Assembly (NCBI GenBank): GCA_037176725.1
Contig: JAZBRS010000060.1
Coordinates: forward strand, 56,572,001 to 56,636,000
Source of the DNA: Posidonia oceanica
Lineage: Eukaryota; Streptophyta; Magnoliopsida; Alismatales; Posidoniaceae
Direction: 5' to 3'
DNA: 64,000 nucleotides
Shown: piece after piece, positions 32,493-42,600 of the stretch
Layout: each line of letters starts with the position of its first letter
How positions within the stretch are numbered: position 1 is the stretch's first letter
Program-made: the position numbers and the translations under genes
Notes under the pieces: generated by a model
Told to the model about the DNA's origin: nothing
What the model saw: only the letters and a program-made list of their open reading frames with translations
Database searches by the model: none

Positions 32493-33102
32493 TGGAGTTC
32501 TCACGAGCTAGGTTTCGCCCGGTTTGGAACACAGACAGTGCTGCTGAGCACTTAGATAGCACGTTTAATTCCTTGCACGCTTTCCATCACTTAGAGCACA
32601 CCTATGAGCATTTAATTAGGCATTCATTGGCACTTAGGCATTCAAAATTTGCATTTCCCTGCGTATGTAAGCGTAAGCCTAGAAAGACCGATTCTCGGGC
32701 GTGTCGGGGGTGCCTAACACCTTCCCCGTGCGTAACAGGAGTCCTTGCCCTTTCTCTTGGCCCGCAATGACCATATTGCCCTTATCCTAGGCACGAGTCA
32801 CATCATTTGCATTCATTTGCATCTCATTTCTTTTGCATTGCCTTGCATTGCATCTTTTACTTGGTTTTGCGTGATTGTTCACGCATTTCCCCGGTTTTCC
32901 TTATCTCCCTATCTAATAGACTTGGTGGCGACTCCGATTTTTGTCTTATCTTCTTCTTTTCTTCCCCTTTTCCCTTTTTTTAAATGTTTTCGAGGTAAGT
33001 CTTCCTTCTCGGACATAGCCGCTAATAGTGAGCCTGATTCTGATCAGTGCACGCGAGCTTTGGCAATGTGCATGGACGATCTGAACACCGGGATTACTAC
33101 AG

Positions 33103-33120
33103 TGGCGACTCCGCTAGGGA
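33103..33120 (+). promoter_or_regulatory. E1 primer-binding site
   Basis: TGGCGACTCCGCTAGGGA starts one base after the LTR end. It resembles the primer site of Ogre-type elements, for which a tRNA-Arg primer has been described. The tRNA should be confirmed by alignment. Confidence 0.75.
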
Positions 33121-34936
33121 TACTAGACTCCGGCTTTCGCTTTGGCTTTGGCTCGCTCACGTTCTGCTTGGGATTTGCCTTCTTTGTTTGCCTTTGTGTT
33201 TCCTTTGCCTGTTTTGCCCGTTTTCCTGTGCAAACTCCTGGCAAGTCGCCCCGTGGCTACTCAACTTTGGTTTTGCACCCCCTTTGCCTCGGTTTGCACT
33301 CTGTTTTGCTCTACTTAGCCTCTGTTGCTTGTTTGCTCGTTTATTTCCTTGCCTCTACTCTTGTTTGCTTTACAGCTTGCCGGTTTTTACTTTCTTTAGC
33401 CCTTTTACTTATTATCGCTTTATTTCCTGCACAATGCATGTCTACATACTTGTTTGGCAACAATGTATGCCTTTTGAATGATGAATGCTTTCTTTTACAC
33501 ATTTGCTATGTCACTACGCACGCACATGCTCTGAATATATGCCTTTTGACGTAATGAATGCTTTTTCTTCACTATCATGCTCACGGGCACTCGCACATGC
33601 CATGCACTTGCCTTTTGCTCTGTTGTATGTTGTTGCCTGCCATATTTGGTTGATTTTCTTCCCTTTTGCGCATGCCATGCCTAGGATAGTAGAGAGTGAT
33701 TGCTTTGTCCTGTGGTTAATTAAACATAGCAAGTAAAAATAAGATCTAGGGTTAACTAGAGCCATCAACACACTTGCACCCTCCTGGAGTTAATAAAATA
33801 CGCAAGATAAAAGACTTTAATCATTTGCATGAAGCATCATATAGGGCATGCATCTTCTCATCTGAGTCCACCTATCAGTCTACGAAGGATGGTTCTGGCC
33901 TCTCACTCCGATGCTTTGGCATGGTGTGAGTCGGTCGATCTGTCCCCCCTTGTCAGGGGTCGTGTCGGTGCTAGTGGAGGGTACTTCCTACGCTTAGGCG
34001 AGGTTGAGGCCACCAACGCACCACCCTGTTATCACCTGAGCTTTGGGCCGGGAGTTAGACAGGGGGCCTACTTTTCTGACCTGAGTCGGCGACCGGTACA
34101 CTTGTGGATATCTGGAGTAGACTACCTGCTAGGAAACACTAGATTGGTGAGAGAGAGCATGCTAGAAAGCATACGTGTCATTCATGCCACAACTTAATGC
34201 ATTTGCATTTCATTTTCTGTTCCTAATCCCGATTTTCTGTTGTGTCCTTAACAGAGTTCAGTGAGCGAGATCCCTAGCTAGAGCTTGGGTTCCTCCTCTT
34301 GCTGACACCTCTGCTGAGACACCTGTGCTCGACCATCTCCTTTTGAGCTATTCGCCTTTGCGAGTATAGCTCCTCGTAGGGCCCGTCCGTTTTCCACTCG
34401 TTGCAGCCCCGTTTTGACTCGCTCTCGGTCAGCAATGGCCCAGCGCACCATCGAACCCTCGGTTACCCTTGCCTCGGAGGCAGTTTCCGCTCTCGGTCAG
34501 CAATGGCCCAGCGCACCAACGCACCACCCTGTTATTACCTGAGCTTTGGGCAGGGAGTTAGACAGGGGACCTACTTTTCTGACCTGAGTCGGTGACCCGG
34601 GCACTTGTGGATATCCGGAGTAGACTACCTGCTAGGAAACACTAGATTGGTGAGAGAGAGCATGCTAGAAAGCATACATGTCATTCATGCCACGACTTAG
34701 TGCATTTGCATTTCATTTTCTGTTCCTAATTCCGGTTTTCTGTTGTGTCCTTAACAGAGTTCAGTAAGCGAATTCCCTAGCTGGAGCTCGGGTTCCCCCT
34801 CTTGCTGACACCTCTGCTGAGACACCTGTGCTCGACCATCTCCTTCTGAGCTACTCGCCTTTGCGAGCATAGCTCCTCGTAGAGCCCGTCCGTTTTTCAC
34901 TCGTCGCAGCCCCATTTTGACTCGCTCTCGGCAGCA
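33121..34936 (+). other. E1 leader
   Basis: Non-coding. T-rich to about 33760, then more mixed. It contains a 503-bp direct duplication (34011-34513 and 34514-34995) that includes TGTCCTTAACAG and a copy of the gag start. The 122-codon ORF at 33829-34197 has no family and lies across the duplication border. Confidence 0.75.
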
Positions 34937-34995
34937 ATGGCCCAGTGCACCGTCGAACCCCCGCTTACCCTTGCCTTGGAGGTGGTTTCCGCTCC
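34011..34995 (+). repeat. 503-bp direct duplication spanning the gag start
   Basis: CACCAACGCACCACCCTGTT begins at 34011 and again at 34514; the copies stay alignable to about 34995. ATGGCCCAGCGCACCATC at 34435 is the first-copy counterpart of the gag start ATGGCCCAGTGCACCGTC at 34937. A short CTCGGTCAGCAATGGCCCAG word also sits at the junction. Confidence 0.85.
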
Positions 34996-37635
34996 GGGCC
35001 CTCCGACTCCCATTTCTAACTCCTCTATGCCCCTTGTGACGCCAGGATTTCCCTCTCTGTCGTCTGGAGCACCCCAGTTTGCTGTGGGACAGTGGCAGAC
35101 ACTCGCTCCTCCTGATCCGGTCGCCGAGTCCATCTTGACGACCACTACTCGCATTCCGGAGGCGCCTCTGACCCCACCTTCTCGGGGATTTGTCGCTTTT
35201 GACACCCCTTCTGCCGCTGCGACGACTCTTGCGTTAGGACTTCAATCTCCTAGACAGTCCGGATCTCTTGGCTCTGGCCCCTCGTCGGCATTGCAATTCA
35301 GTGTTCCCACCGACGGGACACCTGAAGAGCAGTACCAGCATCTGATGGATACTATCCAGCGGCTGCAGGGTATGGCTCTATCAGTCCGCCCTTCTTCCTT
35401 TCCTGTTGGTCCTGAGGTTCCTGTGCGACCTGCTCTCGCACATCATGCATTGCACTCTACACTCCGCCTAGACTGTCGTCTCAACTGCTCACAGTTCTGG
35501 CGATGGGGGCACGTATCCCGCCTCTTGCATCTGCACCGCACCACACACAGCATGCACCTCCGCCACCTGGTGGCCAGTCATTCGGATTGGTGGGAGCACA
35601 GTATCTCGCAGGCCCGCCCCTCGGCACCGCACCGGTGCGGCCGCTGTTGCTCCAGCATTCTCCACCAACCGCACAACATACCATCTATCCTCCCCCTTTG
35701 CATCAGGTTCAGAATTCCACATGCATCCCCCCTTGCACTCCACCACAGCACGGGTATGCCGGCCATCACCTTGCATCACCAGGCGATGTGATGGTAGATC
35801 TGGAGGAGCAACTCGGTGCGACCCAATCGGCATACGTGGTCCCTGCCCCCGCTGCCCCATCACCTGCAGCAGCCATTCCAGACCCCATCAACAACAGGAT
35901 GGATGTTCTGGAGATGGCACTGCGTCTAGTGCAGGGCACAGACCACCAGACCAACCAGTTCCGAGACCTCTACTGTTTCCCAGAGGCGGTACTCCCTCCA
36001 AAGTTCAAAATCCCGGACTTTGAGAAGTATGATGGTAGGGGCTGCCCTATAGCCCATCTGAAGGTGTACTGCGGTGATCTCGCCCAGCTTCAGGCTGACG
36101 AGAGGTTGCTGATCCGCCTGTTCCAAAAGAGTTAGTCCGGTCCAGCCCTCAAGTGGTTCACCTCACTTGACATGTCTGCAATCAGGACATGGAACGACCT
36201 AAGCCAGGCCTTCTTGGAACAGTATTCCTTCAACCTCGATCTGGTCCCAAAGCGCGCGGACCTAATTGCAACCAAGCAGAATCTGGGCGAGCCGTTCGGG
36301 GAATACGTCGGCCGCTGGCATGCCCTTGCATCGCAAGTTCGAGATAGGCCCTCTGGTGAGGAGTCTATCGAGATCATTATAAAAGGGGCACAGCCGTCCA
36401 CCGGAGCTTTGCTTAGCATCCAACCTGTCACAACCTTCACTGCATTGATCCGAGCTGGCACTCGCGTAGAGAGTTCGTTGCGGAGTGGCAACTTCCCCGC
36501 ACTCTCTGTGCTTGCCAGGCAGGCCCCCGCCAGCAGTAACAGCAGCAGCAGCAGTGCCATCAACAACAACAACGGCATCAACAACAATCGTCCCAAGAGG
36601 AAGGATCCGTCGAAGCCCGTTGTTGCATACGTCGATTCCCCTGCTACGCCTGTTCGTCTGGCGTCCCGGACTGCCCCTCCTCAGATCTATTACGCACCTG
36701 CACCTAGGACACACCCCGCACCACAAATCACTACCACCGCTCGACCAGTCTATCCTGCCGTACCGGTTCAGCAAGGACAATTCCAGAGGCCGAGACGGCC
36801 ACCCGTTGAGAAGCGGAAGTTCGCCCCACTGGTGGAACTGCTCACCGCCGTCCTCCCGAAGGTTGCGTCGCTCCTGAAATTTCCGGAGGTTCGCCCGCCA
36901 CCAAACCCACTACCTTATTGGTTTAAGGCGAACCTTTTCTGCGATTTCCATCGAAGCGTCGGGCATTCGACTGATAATTGCTTCACTCTCCGGAATGCTA
37001 TCCAGGATTTGATCGAATTGGGAACGATTATGATCGACACGCACGAGGCGTCCACTTCTACACCATCTCATGCATTTGCATCAGCATCTACCCTAGCTAA
37101 TATTGTTCGCCAGCCCCTGCCGGAGCACTCCTATTCAGGAGGCACAGGGACCTCAAGAATCCATTCTCTTTTTCCTTCTGGATCTCCCACATCTGTGGTA
37201 GATCATTCTTAGCTTATCCATGATGTTTCTACTCCCTTTCCGGTCTCTCTTTATCTTACTGCTGTCGCTGGCTCCGAGTCGGGCGTTCATATGATCCGAC
37301 CGCACACCAGGCCGGAGCGTTCTTCTGCACCAGCCACCATGCTTTCTCGGGCCCAAGCCCCAGTACACCTGCTAGGTAACCCGCAGCCAGTATCCCTAAT
37401 ACATCTCCTAGCCAGACCTCAGGAAGGGTCTCCTGTGCACCAGTTAGCAAGACCTCAATCCCCACCCCGTTTGCCTTTCCAACAATCCCCTTATCCATAC
37501 CCCCCTCAACCGATAGGCACCCCTGTAGCCCCTCTCGTGCTCGCTGCACGTGCTCCCGTGGTTATTAACCTAACTCGAGATACCCATCGCGTACCTTACA
37601 GCTACGCCACGGAAATGTGTGCAGAAGTGACGTGA
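34937..37635 (+). pseudogene. gag: E1 gag (frameshift and three stops)
   Basis: Starts MAQCTVEPP at 34937. The frame shifts near 35450-35500 into the frame used by all later domains. The gag core lies at about 35985-36490: LPPKFKIPDFEKYDG, ALKWFTSLD, FLEQYSFNLDLVPKRADL, RWHALASQVRDRPSGEES. After a Pro-rich stretch there is a C-x2-H-x4-H-x4-C knuckle, CDFHRSVGHSTDNC, near 36940. Stops: TAG 36133, TAG 37210, TGA 37633. The TGA follows from small indels relative to X. Gag would form particles in the cytoplasm. An unknown part of this region may derive from E2, depending on where the recombination took place. Confidence 0.82.
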
Positions 37636-37665
37636 TCGGGGAGGGTCTACAAACCCCCAGCACCA

Positions 37666-38940
37666 GTGGCTAGACCTAGTCATCCAGAACCTGCAACACC
37701 TCTTCCCTTAGGCCAGCCTACAACCCTACCACCTTCAGGCCAACCTCTTGAATCTACCATAGCTGAACCTGTCTCCAAAGCCACGCTCCCTACTGCCAAG
37801 AAGGGCCAGTCCAAAGCCGACATTACTTCCCAACTCAAAAAGGTTAAAGCCGACTTATCCATTTGGGACCTGATCCACACTTCTGCTGAACACCGTGAGG
37901 CTTTTCTTCGCGTGTTCCAAGCCGCCCATGTGTCCCAAACCATAGAACCTGCCGCCTTGGAAAGCATGGTTGGAATAATTGCAGAACCCCAGGTCATCAC
38001 TTTCACGAGTGATGAGTTGCCTCCGGCGGGGATTAATCATAACCAACCCTTGTTCGTCACGGTACAATTCAAGAACTTTCGCATTCCCCTTGCGCTGGTC
38101 GATAATGGGTCAGGCCTTAACGTCTGTCCCTTGCGAACAGCAACTAAGCTCAGATTCAAGGCCGAGGACATTACTCCGGCTGTAAAGGGAATGACAGCTT
38201 TTGATAATACCCACCATGACGCTCTAGGGATTTTGATTATTCCTCTTATCATTGGTCCGGTCACATTCGATGTGGAATTCTACGTCATCGACATGGAGCC
38301 TAACTTCAACCTTCTGCTTGGGCGCCCTTGGCTCCATAAGCATCAGGTTATCCCCTTGACCCTCCATCGGATGATCAAGTTCCGTCGAGGTGACGATGTC
38401 ATCGTTGTCATGGCAGAGAATTTTGAGAAGGAGCAGATCGAGGCAATCTCCTCTGTCTCTTCGCGGACTATCCCTTTTGACCCTGAACTCTCGAATGCTT
38501 TATACTGCATTAATCGGTGCGAGCCGGTTAACTTTTTACCAGATCTTGAACGTGTCAACTCCTTGGCCGTTCACAACAACCCTTTTCAGATGGTCGAGAA
38601 CGTCTGTCACAGGTGGGGCTACGTCAAGGGGACGCCGCTCGGGCGATACGGTCAGGGAATCGCTGAGCCGATCGTGGCGGAAGAACGAAGAGACAATGAG
38701 GGTCTTGGATACGACCCACAAGCTGACGAAAGTAAGTGCCCGCAAGCGAAGAATCGAAGAATGATCATACCTCGGAACCTCGCTAACTTCACAAGTGCGG
38801 GTATCCTAGGTTCAAGCGCCGTTCAAGCCATAGTGCAGTCGGAGCCATGCCGAAGCTCTCCGTCACCGGGAGAGGACTGGGTCTGCGTTGAGGACTACTA
38901 CTCGGATGAGGAACAGTCTAGCACAGCAGGGGCAGCTTAG
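37666..38940 (+). CDS. pro: E1 protease domain with G-patch-like tail
   Basis: An open stretch of 424 codons. After a Pro-rich start and the conserved linker DITSQLKKVKADLSIWDLI comes a retropepsin-like domain. LALVDNGSGLNVCPL has DNGSG at 38101-38115, where most retropepsins have DTG or DSG, and LLLGRPWLHKH lies at about 38315. Downstream, HRWGYVKGTPLGRYGQGI (38608-38661) is G-patch-like. The same order occurs in B1 protease 2. Cleaves the polyprotein in the family; Asn in place of Thr/Ser next to the catalytic Asp is a question mark for this copy. Ends at TAG 38938 but the frame continues. Confidence 0.82.
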   Translation: MARPSHPEPATPLPLGQPTTLPPSGQPLESTIAEPVSKATLPTAKKGQSKADITSQLKKVKADLSIWDLIHTSAEHREAFLRVFQAAHVSQTIEPAALESMVGIIAEPQVITFTSDELPPAGINHNQPLFVTVQFKNFRIPLALVDNGSGLNVCPLRTATKLRFKAEDITPAVKGMTAFDNTHHDALGILIIPLIIGPVTFDVEFYVIDMEPNFNLLLGRPWLHKHQVIPLTLHRMIKFRRGDDVIVVMAENFEKEQIEAISSVSSRTIPFDPELSNALYCINRCEPVNFLPDLERVNSLAVHNNPFQMVENVCHRWGYVKGTPLGRYGQGIAEPIVAEERRDNEGLGYDPQADESKCPQAKNRRMIIPRNLANFTSAGILGSSAVQAIVQSEPCRSSPSPGEDWVCVEDYYSDEEQSSTAGAA

Positions 38941-40510
38941 ACCTACAGCGAAAGCCAGCCCAGCTCAACAGCACCTCGGTCGGTTTGTCTGGCCCTTCCT
39001 TCTACAGATCATAAAGCAGCAGATTTGGCAGAACCTTTGGCAGACTTGACAGTCCCTGATTTTCCTGCAGTCTTGTCAGCATCACCAGTACCATCTCAAG
39101 CCGCTCTGAGTTCAAAGACACCAACTCAGGCGCAGTTAGTCAGTCCACTCACAACTGCTGTCGCATCAGTACAACTGTCACTCTCTCAGGAGGGTCAACC
39201 ACTGAGTTCAGTCAGCAGCGTAACTCAGCCCTTTTCAGTAGCCGTATCTCAAGCAATGCCGCCGGCTCAGTCAGTCACGCATTCTCCGGCCGCAGAATAG
39301 CAACTCTCATGGCAGGACCCTATGGCGTCAGTGGCCGCACTCTCACCGTCACCACCAGATGCAGAGGACCGATTGAGCATCATAGTCTCCCGGCCCTTGA
39401 GCCCTCAGAAGAGCACCTCTGCCTGCCCTTTAACTGCAACAGTGACCCTGGCAGCATACCCATCTGTAGCCCCGCTGACTAGTCTGTTTGGATCTCCTAT
39501 GCCGAAGCTATCGTTATCAGGCGCGCCCGTGAGCCAAACCATGCAAATTCCAAGGGCGGCGATCCGTCTTGCAGCCGGGCCAGTGCCGCAGGCCCCCGGC
39601 CCCTACTACATCGACTCGCCCTCAGATGAGGAGGAAGGAGGGGCGATAGAAGCCCAGGTCGATTCATGGATATCTGACTTGGAGCTGCTTTATCAAGAAC
39701 AGCTCAAGTCAATAGCAGAAGACCTGGCACAGCACCAAGCCGCAGCAAGGAAAGGAAAAGCCGTGGTTACGGACCCTCCTCTGCGAGAGGACCACGCATC
39801 CATCATGGTCCTAGAAGAAAATTCAGTAATACCGGATCCCCCTAGACCAGACGAGCTCATTACCCTTCAACCAGAAGGTGGGTCTAGGTGGCTCGTGCAG
39901 CACATGCCTCACTTGGGCAGGGTAGCAAGTGGCAGTATCCAGGTCAGCCGCTAGTCCGACATACCCTCCACAAGCATATTAGCAGACTCAGAAGAGGAAG
40001 CACCAGCAGATCACGCAACAACAGTAACAGAGCAGAAAGCAGAATCAGCAACAGAGTTGTCAGCAATCTTAGTAGCGGGGCCATCAGCAGTATCAGTCAC
40101 AGAATCAGCAAGACCTTCAGTGGTATCAGCAAAGCATGCAGCAGTGTCATCAGCAGCAGAACAGACAGGGGAAGTCACCAGGACAGAGGTCGCATGCCGA
40201 GGATACAGAAACACTCGAGTAGGCGTGACCATCCTGAGGCGTCACCAGGGCCAAGAAGCAGAACATCTACACTCCTTTGATATAACAAACCCCACCTTCG
40301 AAAAGGAGATCCTCTCGGAACTTGTTGCATACGGAGAAGAAGACGATATAGACGAGGATGAGAATGATGACCCATTGCCTGAGTTTCGGCCCTACAACGA
40401 CAATCCAGAAGGTCCCAACCTGCAAGTTGAGGAAGAAACAGAGGTTGTTAACCTCGGCACAGCCGAAGAAACCAAAGAAGTTCGCATCAGCGCCCTACTA
40501 TCGCCCCAGG
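38941..40510 (+). pseudogene. Linker between protease and RT, in frame
   Basis: The frame continues past TAG at 38938, 39298 and 39952. The first 1.1 kb is Ser/Thr/Pro/Ala-rich. Then comes an acidic segment (EEDDIDEDENDDPLPEF) and VVNLGTAEETKEVRISALLS, the conserved lead-in to RT in plant Ty3/gypsy elements. No intron-like gap between protease and RT is seen here, unlike classical Ogre. Confidence 0.7.
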
Positions 40511-41800
40511 CCAGAATAGAGTTCATCGCATTTCTGAAAGGGTATGCGGATGTCTTCGCCTAGACTTATGAAGATATGGTTGGCCTTGATGTCGAAATAG
40601 TGGTCCATAACTTGCCCTTGAAACCGGATGCCAAGCCAGTAAAGTAGAAGCTGAGAAGATGGCGACCACAGTGGCTGCTCATGATCAAGGAAGAGATAAT
40701 GAAGCAGCTCGATGTTAATTTTCTGAAGGTCGTCCTTTACCCTGAGTGGCTTGCGAACATCGTGCCAGTGCCCAAGAAGGATGGCCGGATCCGGATATGT
40801 ATCGACTACAGGGACCTGAACAAGGCGAGCCCCAAGGACGACTTCCCATTGCCTCACATTGACGTCCTAGTTGACAACACTGCGGGCCACAAGATGCTAT
40901 CCTTTATGGACGGCTTCTCCAGCTTTAATCAGATCAAAATGGCAGAAGAAGACATGGAAAAGACTTCATTCATCACCCCCGAGGGGGTCTTCTGTTATCA
41001 AGTTATGCCGTTTGGGTTGAAGAATGCTGGCGCAACCTATCAGAGGGCCATGACTACACTTTTTCACGACCTCATGCACCAAGAAGTGGAGGTCTATGTA
41101 GACGACATTATTGCTAAGACCAAAGAGCCTGAGGATCACCTTGCTTGCCTGAAGAAGCTCTTTGACTGATTAAGGAAATACAGACTGAGACTTAACCCCA
41201 GTAAATGCGTGTTTGGGGTTTCATCTGGCAAACTTCTGGGCTACATTGTTAGCTAAAGGGGGATTGAAGTGGACCCGATGAAAGCAAAAGCCATCGTGGA
41301 CATGCCACCCCCTAGAACCGAGAAGGAGGTTCGAGGCCTACTTGGGTGTTTACAGTATATCAGTCGCTTCATTGCACAGCTTACACCCATCTGCGAGCCT
41401 ATATTCAAACTCCAGAAGAAGAACGCACAAATCGACTGGAACGAGGAGTGCCAGGCCGCATTTGATAAAATCAAGCAACTTCTGGTCAAACCTCCTGTCC
41501 TGGTTCCTCCCACGCCAGGAAGACTTTTGCTTCTCTACCTTTCTACCACGCAGCATTCCATGGGTGCCGTCTTGGGCCAACACGACGAATCTGGTAGGAA
41601 GGAGCGCGCCATTTATTACCTGAGCAAGAAGTTTAATGAATGCGAGGCCAGGTACAATACAATGGAGAAGACCTGTTTGTCACTTGTCTAGGCCGCACAG
41701 AAACTGAGGCATTATATGATGGCATACCCAGTTCAGCTCTTGTGCCGGCATGATCCTATCAAGTTTCTCTTCCAGAAGCCGGCTTTGGTGGGCAGATGTG
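40511..41800 (+). pseudogene. rt: E2 reverse transcriptase and first RNase H
   Basis: Contains ANIVPVPKKDGRIRICIDYR, DFPLPHIDVLVDN, FSSFNQIKM, CYQVMPFGLKNAGATYQRAM and the catalytic box VYVDDIIAK (YVDD at 41095-41106). A Ty3-type RNase H follows (LLLYLSTTQHSMGAVLGQHD, RAIYYLSKKF). Stops: TAG 40561, TAG 40648, TGA 41167, TAA 41254, TAG 41689. At these codons the E1 copy has TGG, CAG, CGA, CAG and TGG, so all are C-to-T or G-to-A changes. RT copies the element RNA into DNA in the family; this copy is dead. Confidence 0.88.
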
Positions 41801-41979
41801 TCAAATGGCAGGTGTTGTTATCTCAGTACGACATCACCTTCGTCACACAGAAATCTATGAAGGGCCAGGCTATGGCAGATCACCTTGCTGATTTTCCTTT
41901 GCTTGAATACCAGCCACTCCAGACGCAGTTCCCTGATAAGGACATTCTTTTTGCAATGGAGGATTCTAAGGAGAAAGAC

Positions 41980-42410
41980 CCTGAGGAGCAAGAGCAATGG
42001 CAACTGTACTTTGATGGCGCTGTCAACAAAAAGGGGCGAGGCATAGGTGCAGTGCTGACCACGCCCCAGGGGCAGATGATTCCTTTTGTGAGGAAGTTGA
42101 CTTTCACATGCACAAACAATGAAGCAGAATATGAAGCGTGCATCCTGGGTTTGAAAGTCGCCCTCGAGCATAAGGCGCAGAAGTTGCGTGTGCACGGCGA
42201 TGCCATGCTGGTGGTCTCTCAAGTGAATGGTGACTGGAAGACAAAGGATCCGAAACTTGTGCCATATCACGAATGCCTGCTGAGGCTAATAGAAGAATTC
42301 AGGAGCATCAACTTCACATACATGAACAGAGCAAAGAATGCGTATGCAGACGCACTAGCAACCCTGGCATCCTGGCTCAGTATACCAGAAGACAGCATGG
42401 TAGATGTGTC
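41980..42410 (+). pseudogene. E2 second RNase H (archaeal-type)
   Basis: LYFDGAVNKKGRGIGAVL (first Asp at 42013), NNEAEYEACILGLKVALEH, VHGDAMLVVSQVNGDWKTKD and NAYADALATLASW give the D-E-D-D set of an RNase H fold. It follows the Ty3-type RNase H, the dual arrangement known for the Tat lineage. The domain is open in this copy; the next stop is TAG 42595, where E1 has CAG. Confidence 0.87.
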
Positions 42411-42600
42411 AGTGACCTGCATAGAGGAGCCCGCGCATTGCATTAACGTAGAGGAAGCAGATTCGGCAGAAGAGGGGCCATGGTATCACGACATTAAAGC
42501 ATTCTTGGAATCCGGCAGCCTTCCGCCTGGCACCACTGTAGAAGATAAGAGAACTTTGGTGCGTCTGGCGTCAAAATACGTATTAGGGGCTGGGTAGCTA

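Larger units (their letters stand above)
27793..33101 (+). repeat. E1 5' LTR (5309 bp)
   Basis: TGTTGACACCCC at the start; GATTACTACA at the end, one base before the primer site. Block order is as in the solo LTR: CT-rich, A-rich (28500-29280), CT-rich, C- and GC-rich (29440-30930), T/A-rich with GCATTTTAGACC-like words, a short tandem repeat (32137-32400), and the two conserved hairpins (32474, 32706). I see no clear TATA box. ORFs within it have no recognisable product. Confidence 0.92.

Noticed and set aside
33829..34197. 122-codon ORF in the E1 leader
   Set aside because: Crosses the border of the 503-bp duplication, has no similarity to known leader ORFs, and is not kept in the second copy.
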